From the NCBI RefSeq assembly GCF_021401085.1, contig NZ_JACBFP010000014.1:1-60801 (forward strand): a stretch of DNA of 60,801 bases, read 5' to 3'. The stretch comes from Chryseobacterium sp. R2A-55 (GTDB taxonomy: Bacteria; Bacteroidota; Bacteroidia; Flavobacteriales; Weeksellaceae). A program made the translations under genes and the position numbers. Positions 42,974-51,692 of this stretch are shown piece by piece; within the stretch, counting starts at the first letter, position 1, and every line of letters begins with the position of its first letter. The notes below the pieces were generated by a model. That model did no database searches. It saw nothing but the letters and a program-made list of their open reading frames with translations, and was not told the origin of the DNA.

Positions 42974-43314
42974 TTTCAGAAATATATTTTAATTTTTATA
43001 TTATTCAAAATTCACTACCATGATTTTCCCCTCGCAAAAGGGTAAGAATTAGTGAATTTTTTAAAAATTTTCCTCCCTTTAGTGTTGGGGAAAAGAAAAT
43101 TTCCATTTCATTATTTTATTTATTGGGAGCAACACGCGGCTCGCTTCTTTTCAAGTCCGGTCCCGCTTTCCACTATATCTTTTTTAGCGATTCCGCTTCG
43201 CTCCATCACCAAAAAAGGATGCCGTTGCAATCGGGGCTAAAAAAGTTCTGTCGTTCTTCTTTTCGAGGTACAATTTTAAATCTACCTTTAGGCAGACAGG
43301 CCTCAAATATACTT
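42974..43314. other. 340-bp gap inside the nuo operon with interspersed repeat copy B
   Basis: Between nuoI and nuoH. It holds a GC-richer block at 43155-43240 similar to one at 16.6 kb, a 10-mer (GGCAGACAGG at 43291-43300) that reappears as its complement at 59381, and no gene. Plus-strand frames here are short and not protein-like. Confidence 0.65.
43155..43240. repeat. interspersed repeat, copy B
   Basis: Shares GGTCnnGCTTTCCACTA and a CAATC-bearing right part with copy A. An internal imperfect hairpin pairs ATCTTTTTT (43177-43185) with AAAAAAGGAT (43211-43220). Confidence 0.6.
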
Positions 43315-44388
43315 TTAAGCCACGTAATGATGATACGCCAAAATGATTGCTGCCGTCAACATCAGATTCAGCAATGCGAATGGGAGCAACTTTTTCCAAC
43401 CCAAATGCATCAACTGGTCATATCTGAATCTCGGCAAGGTCCATCTTATCCACATGAATACTAAAATTCCAAAGAAAGTCTTGGTCAGGAACGACACGAT
43501 GGTCAGGATTCCTGCCGCATTTTCTCCCCAATTTTCGGTTACCCAGTCAATTCCCGGGAAATTATATCCCCCGAAGAACAACACCGTAATCAAAGCACTG
43601 GAAATAAACATGTTCACGTATTCCCCAAACATATAAAGACCCAGTTTCATGGATGAATATTCGGTGTGGTAACCGTTGACCAACTCATTTTCACATTCCG
43701 GCAAATCGAAAGGTGCACGGTTTGTTTCTGCCAAAGCCGCTACAAAAAAGATGATGAAAGCCAATGGCTGGTAAAAAATATTCCAGTTCAGTCCTGAAAT
43801 TTCCGGGATAATTCCCCAGATTTTTCCATGGGTTTGCTGCTCGACTATCACTTTCAAATCCAGTGAACCAGACATCATGATGATTGCCAGCAAAGACAAT
43901 CCCATCGCCAATTCATAAGAAATCATCTGTGAACTTGCACGGATCGCCCCAATGAGGGAAAACTTGTTATTGGAAGCCCAACCTCCGAGCAAAATTCCGT
44001 ACACACCAATGGAAACCATTCCAATGAGGAACAAAACTCCGATATCGATATTCGCAACCTGCAAGTCGAAAGAGGTTCCGCCAATATTAAGGGTTTTTCC
44101 CCAAGGAATTACCGCACCGGTAATCAGTGAAATAAACATCACCAGTGAGGGGCCGATCACGAAAAGGAATTTTTCAGCCTGTGCAGGAGTGAAGTCTTCT
44201 TTGAAGAAAAACTTTCCACCATCTGCAAGCGGCTGCAAAATCCCGAATGGTCCGGATCTGTTCGGCCCGATTCTGTCTTGCATGATGGCTGCAACTTTTC
44301 TTTCTGCCCACGTGGAATATGCGGCAACGGTGAGTGCCAATAAAAATAGCGCGAGAACCAGTATGATCTTAAAAGTGATTAATTCCAT
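43315..44388 (-). CDS. nuoH: NADH-quinone oxidoreductase subunit H
   Basis: A 357-residue membrane subunit forming part of the quinone chamber. Conserved segments include WAERKVAAIMQDRIGPNRSG near the N terminus and ETNRAPFDLPECENELV with the acidic residues at the quinone site. About eight membrane helices. It starts 30 nt after the nuoG stop. Confidence 0.96.
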   Translation of the reverse strand: MELITFKIILVLALFLLALTVAAYSTWAERKVAAIMQDRIGPNRSGPFGILQPLADGGKFFFKEDFTPAQAEKFLFVIGPSLVMFISLITGAVIPWGKTLNIGGTSFDLQVANIDIGVLFLIGMVSIGVYGILLGGWASNNKFSLIGAIRASSQMISYELAMGLSLLAIIMMSGSLDLKVIVEQQTHGKIWGIIPEISGLNWNIFYQPLAFIIFFVAALAETNRAPFDLPECENELVNGYHTEYSSMKLGLYMFGEYVNMFISSALITVLFFGGYNFPGIDWVTENWGENAAGILTIVSFLTKTFFGILVFMWIRWTLPRFRYDQLMHLGWKKLLPFALLNLMLTAAIILAYHHYVA

Positions 44389-44418
44389 TATTTTAAAAAT
44401 TGACTTTTCAGTCGGTCA

Positions 44419-45456
44419 TTACATCAATAAAAAATTTTCGTCGATTCCTTTTCGAGATTTCTCTTCGTCTTTCGGACTGAGTTCTTTGGCGTCCGGATTA
44501 TTGAGCATAGAAATCATGTTTTCCGGTTTTTCGTAGTGATTTAGTGAGATCACAGAATGTCGGTCGATATGTCTTGGACCTTCTACAGTCCATAGTTTCA
44601 GGTCTTTTTTATGGAAACGGCAGTCATTGCAGATCCAATCCTGCACCTCGTCAAATTGGTCTTTTCTTGCGGTGACACGGATTACTTCGTCGCCTTTCAT
44701 CCAAAGAACTGCTTTTCCGGAGCACTTGTCGCATTCGCAGTGGGCGTTCATCGGTTTGGTGAACCAAACTCTGCTCGCGAAACGGGAAGTTCTGTCCGTT
44801 AAAGCTCCAACCGGGCAAACGTCAATCACGTTTCCGATAAAATCGTTTTCCAGAGCTTTATTTAGATAAGTGGAAATCTCTGCATGATCTCCTCTGAACA
44901 AAATTCCGTGTTCTCTTTCCTCAGTCAATTGGTTGGCTGCCAAAACACATCTCGCACAGAGAATACATCGGTTCATATTCAATTTGATGTATGGACCAAT
45001 ATCTTCAGGTTCGAAGGTTCTTCTGGTAAACTCAGTTCTGGTTTCTTCCAAACCGTGAACGTAGCCCAAATCCTGTAAATGACATTCTCCGGCCTGATCG
45101 CAAACAGGGCAATCGAGTGGGTGATTGATCAGCAAGAATTCGGTGACTCCTTCTCGGGCATCCAACACTCTTTCGGAAGTGCTGTTTTTTATTTCCATCC
45201 CGTCCATAACAGTTGTCCGGCAACTTGCCACCAGTTTCGGCATGGGTCTCGGATCTGCTTCCGAACCTTTCGAAACTTCTACCAAGCAGGTTCGGCATCT
45301 TCCGCCGCTTCCTTCCAGGGGTTTGTAATAGCACATTGCAGGTGGAACAGATTTTCCGCCGATTTGTCTGGCTGCCTCCAGAATGGAGGTTCCTGGATCC
45401 ACTTCGGTGGTCTGTCCGTCTATTGTTACTTTGAATTTTTTAACTTCTTCGCTCAT
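44419..45456 (-). CDS. nuoG: NADH-quinone oxidoreductase subunit G, short form
   Basis: A 345-residue subunit with the N-terminal [2Fe-2S] domain (CYYKPLEGSGGRCRTC), the His-Cys motif HPLDCPVCDQAGEC, a [4Fe-4S] pair (CILCARC, DVCPVG) and a further Cys group HCECDKC...CNDC that corresponds to the first cluster of the molybdopterin-like domain. It ends about there, whereas NuoG in E. coli is about 900 residues. The short form is usual in Flavobacteriia, so it is not a truncation. Electrons pass from NuoF/E to NuoI. Confidence 0.93.
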   Translation of the reverse strand: MSEEVKKFKVTIDGQTTEVDPGTSILEAARQIGGKSVPPAMCYYKPLEGSGGRCRTCLVEVSKGSEADPRPMPKLVASCRTTVMDGMEIKNSTSERVLDAREGVTEFLLINHPLDCPVCDQAGECHLQDLGYVHGLEETRTEFTRRTFEPEDIGPYIKLNMNRCILCARCVLAANQLTEEREHGILFRGDHAEISTYLNKALENDFIGNVIDVCPVGALTDRTSRFASRVWFTKPMNAHCECDKCSGKAVLWMKGDEVIRVTARKDQFDEVQDWICNDCRFHKKDLKLWTVEGPRHIDRHSVISLNHYEKPENMISMLNNPDAKELSPKDEEKSRKGIDENFLLM

Positions 45457-45460
45457 ATCT

Positions 45461-45496
45461 CTTGGCTTTTAGCTTACAGCTTATTGCTTTTGGCTT
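45461..45496. repeat. degenerate GGCTTTTAGC-type repeat
   Basis: CTTGGCTTTTAGCTTACAGC and TTATTGCTTTTGGCTT fill the gap between nuoG and the barrel gene. Similar words occur at 47761-47810 and 49681-49735. Confidence 0.6.
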
Positions 45497-45499
45497 AAA

Positions 45500-46348
45500 T
45501 TATTTCTTTGTGTTAAAGGTATATCCAATACCTCCCATAATTTGTCCGAACATGAAATCCTGACTGGCTTTGTCGGGTTTATTGTTCAGTGTGGTTTTGA
45601 TATCCGGCATATTGATATAACCTGCTTTTACTTCCACTCTTGCCAGAAAATGTTTCCAGAATACTGCATTGATGCTGGTTCTTAAATCTACTCCAAATCC
45701 GGCAACATGAAAACGGTCGCTTCTTTCATTTCCGAAAAGTTTCACATTGCTTTTTGGAAACATAATTCCTAATCCTCCACCATAACTCCAAACAATATCT
45801 ACGTTTTTATTATTGGAGATGGACTGGTATTTTTCGAGCCCTAAGTTCTCATAATTGAGTCCGTCTGTATGTTCAAAAGTAAGGAATTTTTCATCAGCCA
45901 GATTGACTTGTCCGTTTTGAACCATTCCTGCATAAACCGGATCGGATATATTTCCTGAAAACTTTACCGTCTGGTCCTGATCCATCACATATTTCATGTG
46001 GTCTATTCCCAAAACGAGTGCTAAATTATCCTTGATAAAATATCCCAGTCTGAAATTGTACTGTGTTACGGTAAACCAAGCTGGATCGAAATATACCAAA
46101 CCGAACTTCGTGGGGCGATCATGTGCAACCACATTTTCTAGCTTGAAATCATATCCATTTCCTGAAAAACGGATGTCTGAATTGGTGAACGCTCCTCTGT
46201 TCCAGCCATAAAAGACAAATATTTGTCCTTTTTTGGTCAATGGACTCTTTACTTCCTTGTATTGTTCAGGTTTTACTGAGTTTTCGTTTTGCGCGAATGT
46301 GAAAAATAAACCTCCACACATGATCAAGACTGCGAAAAATTTCTTCAT
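45500..46348 (-). CDS. predicted outer-membrane beta-barrel protein inside the nuo operon
   Basis: A 282-residue protein with a signal peptide (cleavage after FAQ, about residue 20) and alternating polar/hydrophobic strands typical of an outer-membrane barrel, ending in IGYTFNTKK. No family name recognised. It lies between nuoF and nuoG on the same strand, with 43 and 48 nt spacers, so it must be co-transcribed with complex I although it should sit in a different membrane. A link to respiration is unproven. Confidence 0.75.
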   Translation of the reverse strand: MKKFFAVLIMCGGLFFTFAQNENSVKPEQYKEVKSPLTKKGQIFVFYGWNRGAFTNSDIRFSGNGYDFKLENVVAHDRPTKFGLVYFDPAWFTVTQYNFRLGYFIKDNLALVLGIDHMKYVMDQDQTVKFSGNISDPVYAGMVQNGQVNLADEKFLTFEHTDGLNYENLGLEKYQSISNNKNVDIVWSYGGGLGIMFPKSNVKLFGNERSDRFHVAGFGVDLRTSINAVFWKHFLARVEVKAGYINMPDIKTTLNNKPDKASQDFMFGQIMGGIGYTFNTKK

Positions 46349-46396
46349 ATATTCTTAGGGTCGAACTCTCTTTGCTCTATTTTTTCTATTCCGCAA

Positions 46397-47752
46397 TTAT
46401 TCTGCTTTTGCTGCCACCGGAATCGGGTCTGCATAATTGGCCAAACCATAATTTCTGGTCAGGCATTCTGGATTATTGATATGCCATTCAAACTCGTCAC
46501 GGAAATGTCTAATTGCCGCTGCAACCGGCCATGCTGCTGCATCACCAAGTGGACAGATCGTGTTTCCTTCAATTTTTCTTTGCACATCCCATAGTAAATC
46601 AATATCGGCAGAGGTTCCTTCGCCACTTTCAATTTTCTTTAAGATTTTATACATCCACGGAGTTCCTTCACGGCATGGAGTACATTGACCGCAACTTTCG
46701 TGAGCATAAAATCTGGATAAGGTCATGGTGTGTTCCACGATACATTGGTCTTCATCCAGTACTTCAAAACCACCTGAACCCATCATGGTTCCCGTCGCGA
46801 AACCACCGTCTGCAAGGGATTCATAATTCATGTATCTAGGTTCACCGTTGATGGTTTTCAACAGGAGATTGGCCGGAAGAATTGGCACAGAGCTTCCTCC
46901 CGGAATACAGGCTTTCAGTTTTTTGCCATTCGGAATTCCTCCACAGTATTCATCGGAGTAGATGAATTCTTCCACGGTAATCGTCATGTCGATTTCGTAA
47001 ACACCTGGTTTGTTGATATTTCCACAAGCGGAAATAAGTTTAGTCCCGGTAGAACGGCCAACGCCAATTTTAGCATATTCAGCTCCGGTAATGTTGATAA
47101 TCGGAACTACAGCGGCAATAGTTTCCACGTTGTTTACCACTGTCGGGCAAGCCCAAAGTCCTTTCACCGCAGGGAATGGAGGTTTTAGCCTAGGGTTACC
47201 TCTTTTTCCTTCCAGGGATTCCAGCAGTGCGGTTTCCTCACCGCAGATGTAGGCACCGGCTCCTCTCTGCACATAGATTTCCAGATCATATCCGGTTCCG
47301 AGAATATTTTTTCCAAGGAAACCGTTTTTCTTGGCCTCATCAATGGCTTCTTCCAAAATATCCGGAATCCACGAATACTCACCACGAATGTAGATGTAAG
47401 AGGTATTTGCGCCCAATGCAAAGGAGGAAATAATCATTCCTTCGATCAAAAGGTGGGGAATGAACTCCATCAGATATCTGTCCTTGAAGGTTCCGGGTTC
47501 GGATTCGTCGGCGTTTACGACCAGATATCTTGGAACGCCTTCTGGTTTTGCCAAAAAACTCCATTTCAATCCTGTTGGGAAACCAGCACCACCACGACCT
47601 CGAAGTCCGGAAGTTTTCACTTCTTCCACTACCGCTTCCGGCGTCATTTTCAGTGATTTTTCTACCGCTTCATAACCGCCCTGTTTGCGGTAAACGTCGA
47701 AATAGCGGATTCCCTCTATGTGGGCGTCTTTAAGTAAAAGTTTTTTACTCAT
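46397..47752 (-). CDS. nuoF: NADH-quinone oxidoreductase subunit F
   Basis: A 451-residue NADH-binding subunit. GRGGAGFPTGLKW is the nucleotide-binding loop, GAYICGEETALLES contacts FMN, and ESCGQCTPCREG holds three of the four cysteines of the N3 [4Fe-4S] cluster; the fourth is in NTICPLGDAA. It oxidises NADH and passes electrons through FMN. Confidence 0.97.
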   Translation of the reverse strand: MSKKLLLKDAHIEGIRYFDVYRKQGGYEAVEKSLKMTPEAVVEEVKTSGLRGRGGAGFPTGLKWSFLAKPEGVPRYLVVNADESEPGTFKDRYLMEFIPHLLIEGMIISSFALGANTSYIYIRGEYSWIPDILEEAIDEAKKNGFLGKNILGTGYDLEIYVQRGAGAYICGEETALLESLEGKRGNPRLKPPFPAVKGLWACPTVVNNVETIAAVVPIINITGAEYAKIGVGRSTGTKLISACGNINKPGVYEIDMTITVEEFIYSDEYCGGIPNGKKLKACIPGGSSVPILPANLLLKTINGEPRYMNYESLADGGFATGTMMGSGGFEVLDEDQCIVEHTMTLSRFYAHESCGQCTPCREGTPWMYKILKKIESGEGTSADIDLLWDVQRKIEGNTICPLGDAAAWPVAAAIRHFRDEFEWHINNPECLTRNYGLANYADPIPVAAKAE

Positions 47753-47760
47753 TTTATTGA

Positions 47761-47810
47761 TGCTTATGGCAATTGGCTCGCGATCTTGATCGGTTTGGCT
47801 TCTTGCTTTA
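47761..47810. repeat. degenerate TTGGCT-rich repeat in the nuoE-nuoF gap
   Basis: Contains GCTTATGGCAATTGGCTCGC and TTTGGCTTCTTGCTTTA, variants of the words seen at 45461 and 49681. Confidence 0.45.
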
Positions 47811-47837
47811 TATTATCTTATTTTGATTCAAATATTC

Positions 47838-48347
47838 TTAATCCAGCTTCATCGCTCCCTGTCTGCAGAGATCCAGGATTTCGTCCACTTTTTCTGTGGT
47901 CAGATTTTCATGGTAGAATTTTCCTAACTGAAGCATCGGTGCATATCCACAAGCTCCGAGACATTCTGCAGGCTTCAAGGTGAAAAGTCCGTCTTCAGTG
48001 GTTTCTCCGTCTTTAATATTGAGTTTTGTTCGGATATGGTCTAAGATTTTCTCACTTCCCCTCGTCAAACAAGGTCCGGTTCTGCAAACTTCCAAAACAT
48101 ATTTTCCAACGGGCTGCATGTTGAACATGGTGTAGAAAGTCGCTACTTCATAGACCTCGATGGGTTTGATGCGCAACACTTCCGCCACGTAGTCCATCAC
48201 GGGAACATCCAGCCAGCCTCCAAATTCCTTTTGTGCCAAATGAAGTACAGGAATCAAAGCAGATTTTTGTTTCCCTTCAGGATATCTTTTGATAATCGTA
48301 TGAACTTTTTCTAAAGTTTCTGGTTTAAAAGCAATTGTTTCGCTCAT
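47838..48347 (-). CDS. nuoE: NADH-quinone oxidoreductase subunit E
   Basis: A 169-residue thioredoxin-fold subunit with a [2Fe-2S] cluster (N1a): CRTGPC and CLGACG provide the four cysteines. It pairs with NuoF in the NADH-oxidising module. An 85-nt gap with a repeat separates it from nuoF; 107 nt separate it from nuoD. Confidence 0.96.
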   Translation of the reverse strand: MSETIAFKPETLEKVHTIIKRYPEGKQKSALIPVLHLAQKEFGGWLDVPVMDYVAEVLRIKPIEVYEVATFYTMFNMQPVGKYVLEVCRTGPCLTRGSEKILDHIRTKLNIKDGETTEDGLFTLKPAECLGACGYAPMLQLGKFYHENLTTEKVDEILDLCRQGAMKLD

Positions 48348-48454
48348 TTTATTTTAGATTATGGAACAAAGTGGAAAGAAACTGGGCTTATAACTTTGTT
48401 CAAATTTTATTGATGGTAAAATAGAGTCTCTGCTCATTTTTGCTCAATTGTTTA

Positions 48455-49678
48455 TTATGCGTCTAATTCTCCTGCGATCACATTCAAACTACTCAAAGTG
48501 ACCACTGCATCAGAGATTACCGAACCCGTGATCATTTCAGGATATGCTTGATAGTAAATGAAGCAAGGTCTTCGGAAATGAAGTCTGTATGGGCTTCTGC
48601 CTCCATCGCTTACTAAATAGAACCCCAGTTCTCCATTTCCTCCTTCTACAGCATGGTAAACTTCTCCTTTAGGAACTTTTGTTTCACCCATTACGATTTT
48701 GAAGTGGTAAATCAGGGCCTCCATTTTTGTGTAAACATCTGCTTTTTCAGGAAGATAGAATTCTGGTACCTCTGCATGGAATGGACCTTCTGGCAGATTA
48801 TCTAATGCCTGTTGAATTATTTTCAAAGATTCCCAAATTTCCTGTTGGCGCACCATAAATCTGTCATAAGTATCGCCTGAAGTTCCCACAGGGATGATGA
48901 AATCGAAATCTTCGTAAGAAGAGTAGGGCTCAGCAACTCGAACGTCATAATCTACACCTGCCGCACGGAGATTGGGACCTGAAAAACCGTAACTTAAAGC
49001 ACGTTCCCCAGAGATGGCACCTACGCCAATTGTTCTATCCATGAAGATTCGGTTTCTTTCAAGCAAGGCGCTGAAATCCTGAAATCTTGCGGGGAATTCT
49101 TTCAGGAAAGTTCTCAGAAGTTCGTGGAATTTGGGAGTGAAATCTCTCTCAAAACCCCCGATTCTGCCCATATTGGTGGTCAGTCTGCCCCCGCAAACCT
49201 GTTCGTACATGTCATAGATTCGTTCCCTATCCTGAAAAGTCCAGGTAAATCCTGTCAATGCACCGGTATCCACACCGATTACGGAATTACAAACCAAATG
49301 GTCTGCAATTCTGGCAAGTTCCATCATGATCACCCGCATATACTGCACCCGCTTTGGAATCTCAACTCCCAACAGTTTCTCTACCGTCATTTGCCAACCG
49401 ATATTGTTAATCGGTGCTGAACAGTAGTTCATCCGGTCGGTCAAGGTGGTAATCTGCGTGAAGTATCTTCTTTCTGCGATTTTTTCGAAGGCACGGTGAA
49501 TATAACCCACGGTTTGCTCGGAATGCAGGATTTTTTCACCATCCATGGTGAGGATATTCTGGAAGATTCCGTGCGTTGCAGGGTGGGTTGGTCCCAAATT
49601 GAGGGTGTAGAGTTGACCGTCAATCTGTTCTTTAGACTCGTGCTGGTTCAATATGTTTGAGAGTGCGTTGTCTTTCAT
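48455..49678 (-). CDS. nuoD: NADH-quinone oxidoreductase subunit D
   Basis: A 407-residue quinone-site subunit related to [NiFe] hydrogenases. It has YTLNLGPTHPATHGI with the quinone-binding His, and ends DAVVTLSSLNVIAGELDA. The start is the ATG of MKDNALSNIL. An upstream in-frame ATG adds 19 residues encoded by a local repeat (AGCCAATAGC), so I reject it. NuoC and NuoD are separate genes, not fused. Confidence 0.95.
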   Translation of the reverse strand: MKDNALSNILNQHESKEQIDGQLYTLNLGPTHPATHGIFQNILTMDGEKILHSEQTVGYIHRAFEKIAERRYFTQITTLTDRMNYCSAPINNIGWQMTVEKLLGVEIPKRVQYMRVIMMELARIADHLVCNSVIGVDTGALTGFTWTFQDRERIYDMYEQVCGGRLTTNMGRIGGFERDFTPKFHELLRTFLKEFPARFQDFSALLERNRIFMDRTIGVGAISGERALSYGFSGPNLRAAGVDYDVRVAEPYSSYEDFDFIIPVGTSGDTYDRFMVRQQEIWESLKIIQQALDNLPEGPFHAEVPEFYLPEKADVYTKMEALIYHFKIVMGETKVPKGEVYHAVEGGNGELGFYLVSDGGRSPYRLHFRRPCFIYYQAYPEMITGSVISDAVVTLSSLNVIAGELDA

Positions 49679-49680
49679 AA

Positions 49681-49735
49681 TTGCTATTGGCTTTTTGCTA
49701 TTGGCTTCCTGTAAGTGAGCAGAAGCTATTTGCAT
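49681..49735. repeat. AGCCAATAGC repeat between nuoC and nuoD
   Basis: On the minus strand AGCCAATAGC occurs twice, 14 nt apart, separated by AAAA, with a further AATAGCTTCTG upstream. It explains the apparent N-terminal extension of nuoD. Confidence 0.75.
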
Positions 49736-49737
49736 CT

Positions 49738-50238
49738 TTATCTTCCGAACATTGTATCGTCTTTATCGGTTCTGGTTCCGTCTTCCAATGGGTATTCCTT
49801 CAAAAGTGGATGATAGCCGAGTTCAGGATCGTTCAGAATTATTCTTAAATCAGGGTGCCCTTTAAATTTGATACCGTAGAAGTCAAAAGTTTCCCTTTCC
49901 ATCCAGTTTGCCGCTGCGTATAAATCAGTCAGCGTATCTGCTTCTGCATTTTCTTTCGGCATGAAAGTTTTCAGTCGGATTCTGTGATTGTCCACGAGAT
50001 TATGGAGGTGATAGATGACTCCCAATTCCTTTTCCGGCATTTCCGGATGATGGATTCCACAGATATCGGTCAAATACATATAGTTCAGACTGCTATCTTT
50101 CAGGTGATGGATCACTTTTTTGATATCCTCTTTCTTGATTTCCAAGGTCAGAAACCCATACGGTTCGGAACTTGAAATCACAGACTCCGGAAATTCTCTA
50201 TTGATGGCCTCTAGGACAAAACTATTGGTAAATTCCAT
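49738..50238 (-). CDS. nuoC: NADH-quinone oxidoreductase subunit C
   Basis: A 166-residue peripheral-arm subunit. The family signature is near residues 112-150: ANWMERETFDFYGIKFKGHP followed by DLRIILN and YPLEDGTRTDKDD. It starts 4 nt after the nuoB stop. Confidence 0.96.
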   Translation of the reverse strand: MEFTNSFVLEAINREFPESVISSSEPYGFLTLEIKKEDIKKVIHHLKDSSLNYMYLTDICGIHHPEMPEKELGVIYHLHNLVDNHRIRLKTFMPKENAEADTLTDLYAAANWMERETFDFYGIKFKGHPDLRIILNDPELGYHPLLKEYPLEDGTRTDKDDTMFGR

Positions 50239-50242
50239 GAAA

Positions 50243-50797
50243 TTAATTGATGTTGAAAGATTCCAGTAATTCTTGATATTGCGGAAGATCGCGTCTCCTT
50301 AAGCTTTCACTTTGCGAAAGCGCCTGGATCTGCATGAATCCTTCCAAAATTTGCTCAGGTCTTGGCGGACACCCCGGAACGTACACATCCACAGGAATTA
50401 CCTTGTCGATTCCCTGTAACACAGAGTAAGAATCGAAAATTCCTCCACTGGAAGCACATGCGCCCACTGCGATTACCCATTTCGGTTCAGCCATCTGTGT
50501 GTAAACTTCCTTAAGGATGGGTCCTAATTTTTTCGAGATTGTTCCGCAAACCATTAACACGTCGGCTTGTCTTGGAGAGAAACTCATTCTCTCACCCCCG
50601 AATCTTGCCAGGTCATAGTTCGGAGCCATGGTGGCCATGAACTCGATTCCGCAACAAGATGTGGCAAAAGGAAGTGGCCAGAGTGAGTATGAACGCGCCA
50701 TACCGATCAAACTGCTGAGTTTTGTGGCAAAGAATCCTTCACCTTCTAAACCCGGAGGAGCGGGTGCGTTTGTATTTATTTTAGGTAAATCTGACAT
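50243..50797 (-). CDS. nuoB: NADH-quinone oxidoreductase subunit B
   Basis: A 184-residue subunit carrying the terminal N2 [4Fe-4S] cluster: TSCCGIEF gives two adjacent cysteines, VGACASSGG and VPGCPPRPE the others. It reduces quinone with NuoD. The start is MSDLPKINTN; the upstream frame adds 27 residues that overlap nuoA and lack conservation. Confidence 0.96.
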   Translation of the reverse strand: MSDLPKINTNAPAPPGLEGEGFFATKLSSLIGMARSYSLWPLPFATSCCGIEFMATMAPNYDLARFGGERMSFSPRQADVLMVCGTISKKLGPILKEVYTQMAEPKWVIAVGACASSGGIFDSYSVLQGIDKVIPVDVYVPGCPPRPEQILEGFMQIQALSQSESLRRRDLPQYQELLESFNIN

Positions 50798-50852
50798 TGT
50801 ACTAAAGTTTAAATTTAAAAAAAAAACTGAAATTGATTTTGAATCCGAAATA

Positions 50853-51224
50853 TTATTTATTCCAATCCAAAGCGCCACGTTTCAATACATAGAAGAATCC
50901 CACAAAGAAAATGGAGACGAAAGTCAAAACCGCCATGAAGCCGGCTAATCCGAATTCCTTGAAGTTCACCGCATAAGGATAAAAGAACACGATTTCAATA
51001 TCGAAAAGTACGAAAAGCACAGCGGTAAGGAAGTATCTGATGGAAAACGGCGTTCGGGCATCTCCCTCACTTTCAATCCCACATTCGAAGTTTTTGTTTT
51101 TTTCAATGGTGGTGTCCTTTTGTCGCGGTCCCAAATAATGAGCGCCCAAAAGCGAAATTCCAACAAAACCCAGTGCAACAAGAGCCTGAATCATTATGTA
51201 GCCGTAATCTGCATGTGAAATCAT
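50853..51224 (-). CDS. nuoA: NADH-quinone oxidoreductase subunit A
   Basis: A 123-residue membrane subunit with three helices; KNFECGIESEGDARTPFSIR is the conserved loop with the redox-sensitive Cys near the quinone site, and FLTAVLFVLFDIEIVFFYP follows. It is the first gene of the operon, with a promoter just upstream. Confidence 0.96.
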   Translation of the reverse strand: MISHADYGYIMIQALVALGFVGISLLGAHYLGPRQKDTTIEKNKNFECGIESEGDARTPFSIRYFLTAVLFVLFDIEIVFFYPYAVNFKEFGLAGFMAVLTFVSIFFVGFFYVLKRGALDWNK

Positions 51225-51245
51225 ATCTTAGTCTTTACTAATCTG

Positions 51246-51273
51246 CAAATTTAGTCAATTACTATTTAAGCAA
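51246..51273 (-). promoter_or_regulatory. nuo operon promoter (TTG-N17-TAAATTTGC)
   Basis: Minus-strand TTG at 51271-51273 and TAAATTTGC at 51245-51253 with 17-nt spacing. Predicted leader about 15 nt before nuoA. Confidence 0.7.
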
Positions 51274-51375
51274 GAAATTTAAGTCCTTTAAAAACGGTTG
51301 AAATTGGACACTATTTGCAATTTAGAATTTTTAAAAATAAATAATACTATTGCCAAAATCCTAATTTTTATGGGT

Positions 51376-51585
51376 TTATTTTATAGATTTATCATCTTCA
51401 TTTTTCGCCGCATTTTTCAGCTTTTTCAACAGTACAAATGCCATGTAGCCTATGTACAGAAAAAGGAAACTTGCAAAAAGAATATTAATGATCGTATTTA
51501 ATCTTTCATCTGCAACCCGGAAAAATTGGTTGTAGATGATAAATATCATGATCATTCCGATGTAGAGGTAGAGTTGCCGTTTCAT
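51376..51585 (-). CDS. small two-helix membrane protein
   Basis: A 69-residue protein with two membrane segments (about 7-23 and 33-52) and a Lys/Glu/Asp C-terminal tail. I do not recognise the family. It lies on the same strand between the acetyltransferase-like gene and nuoA, 151 nt before nuoA, and may share upstream transcription. Confidence 0.65.
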   Translation of the reverse strand: MKRQLYLYIGMIMIFIIYNQFFRVADERLNTIINILFASFLFLYIGYMAFVLLKKLKNAAKNEDDKSIK

Positions 51586-51692
51586 AATCTTGCAGGAGGT
51601 TTTAAGTTCGGTATTAAATTGAATTCAGCATGTCTGGTTATGTTAAGACAAAATTGGATGGAATGGTGATCCACTGATCCAAAAGTATAGCA

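Noticed and set aside
44419..45456. Truncated pseudogene of nuoG
   Set aside because: All cluster ligands are intact and the short form is usual in Flavobacteriia; the downstream gene follows within 30 nt without remnants.
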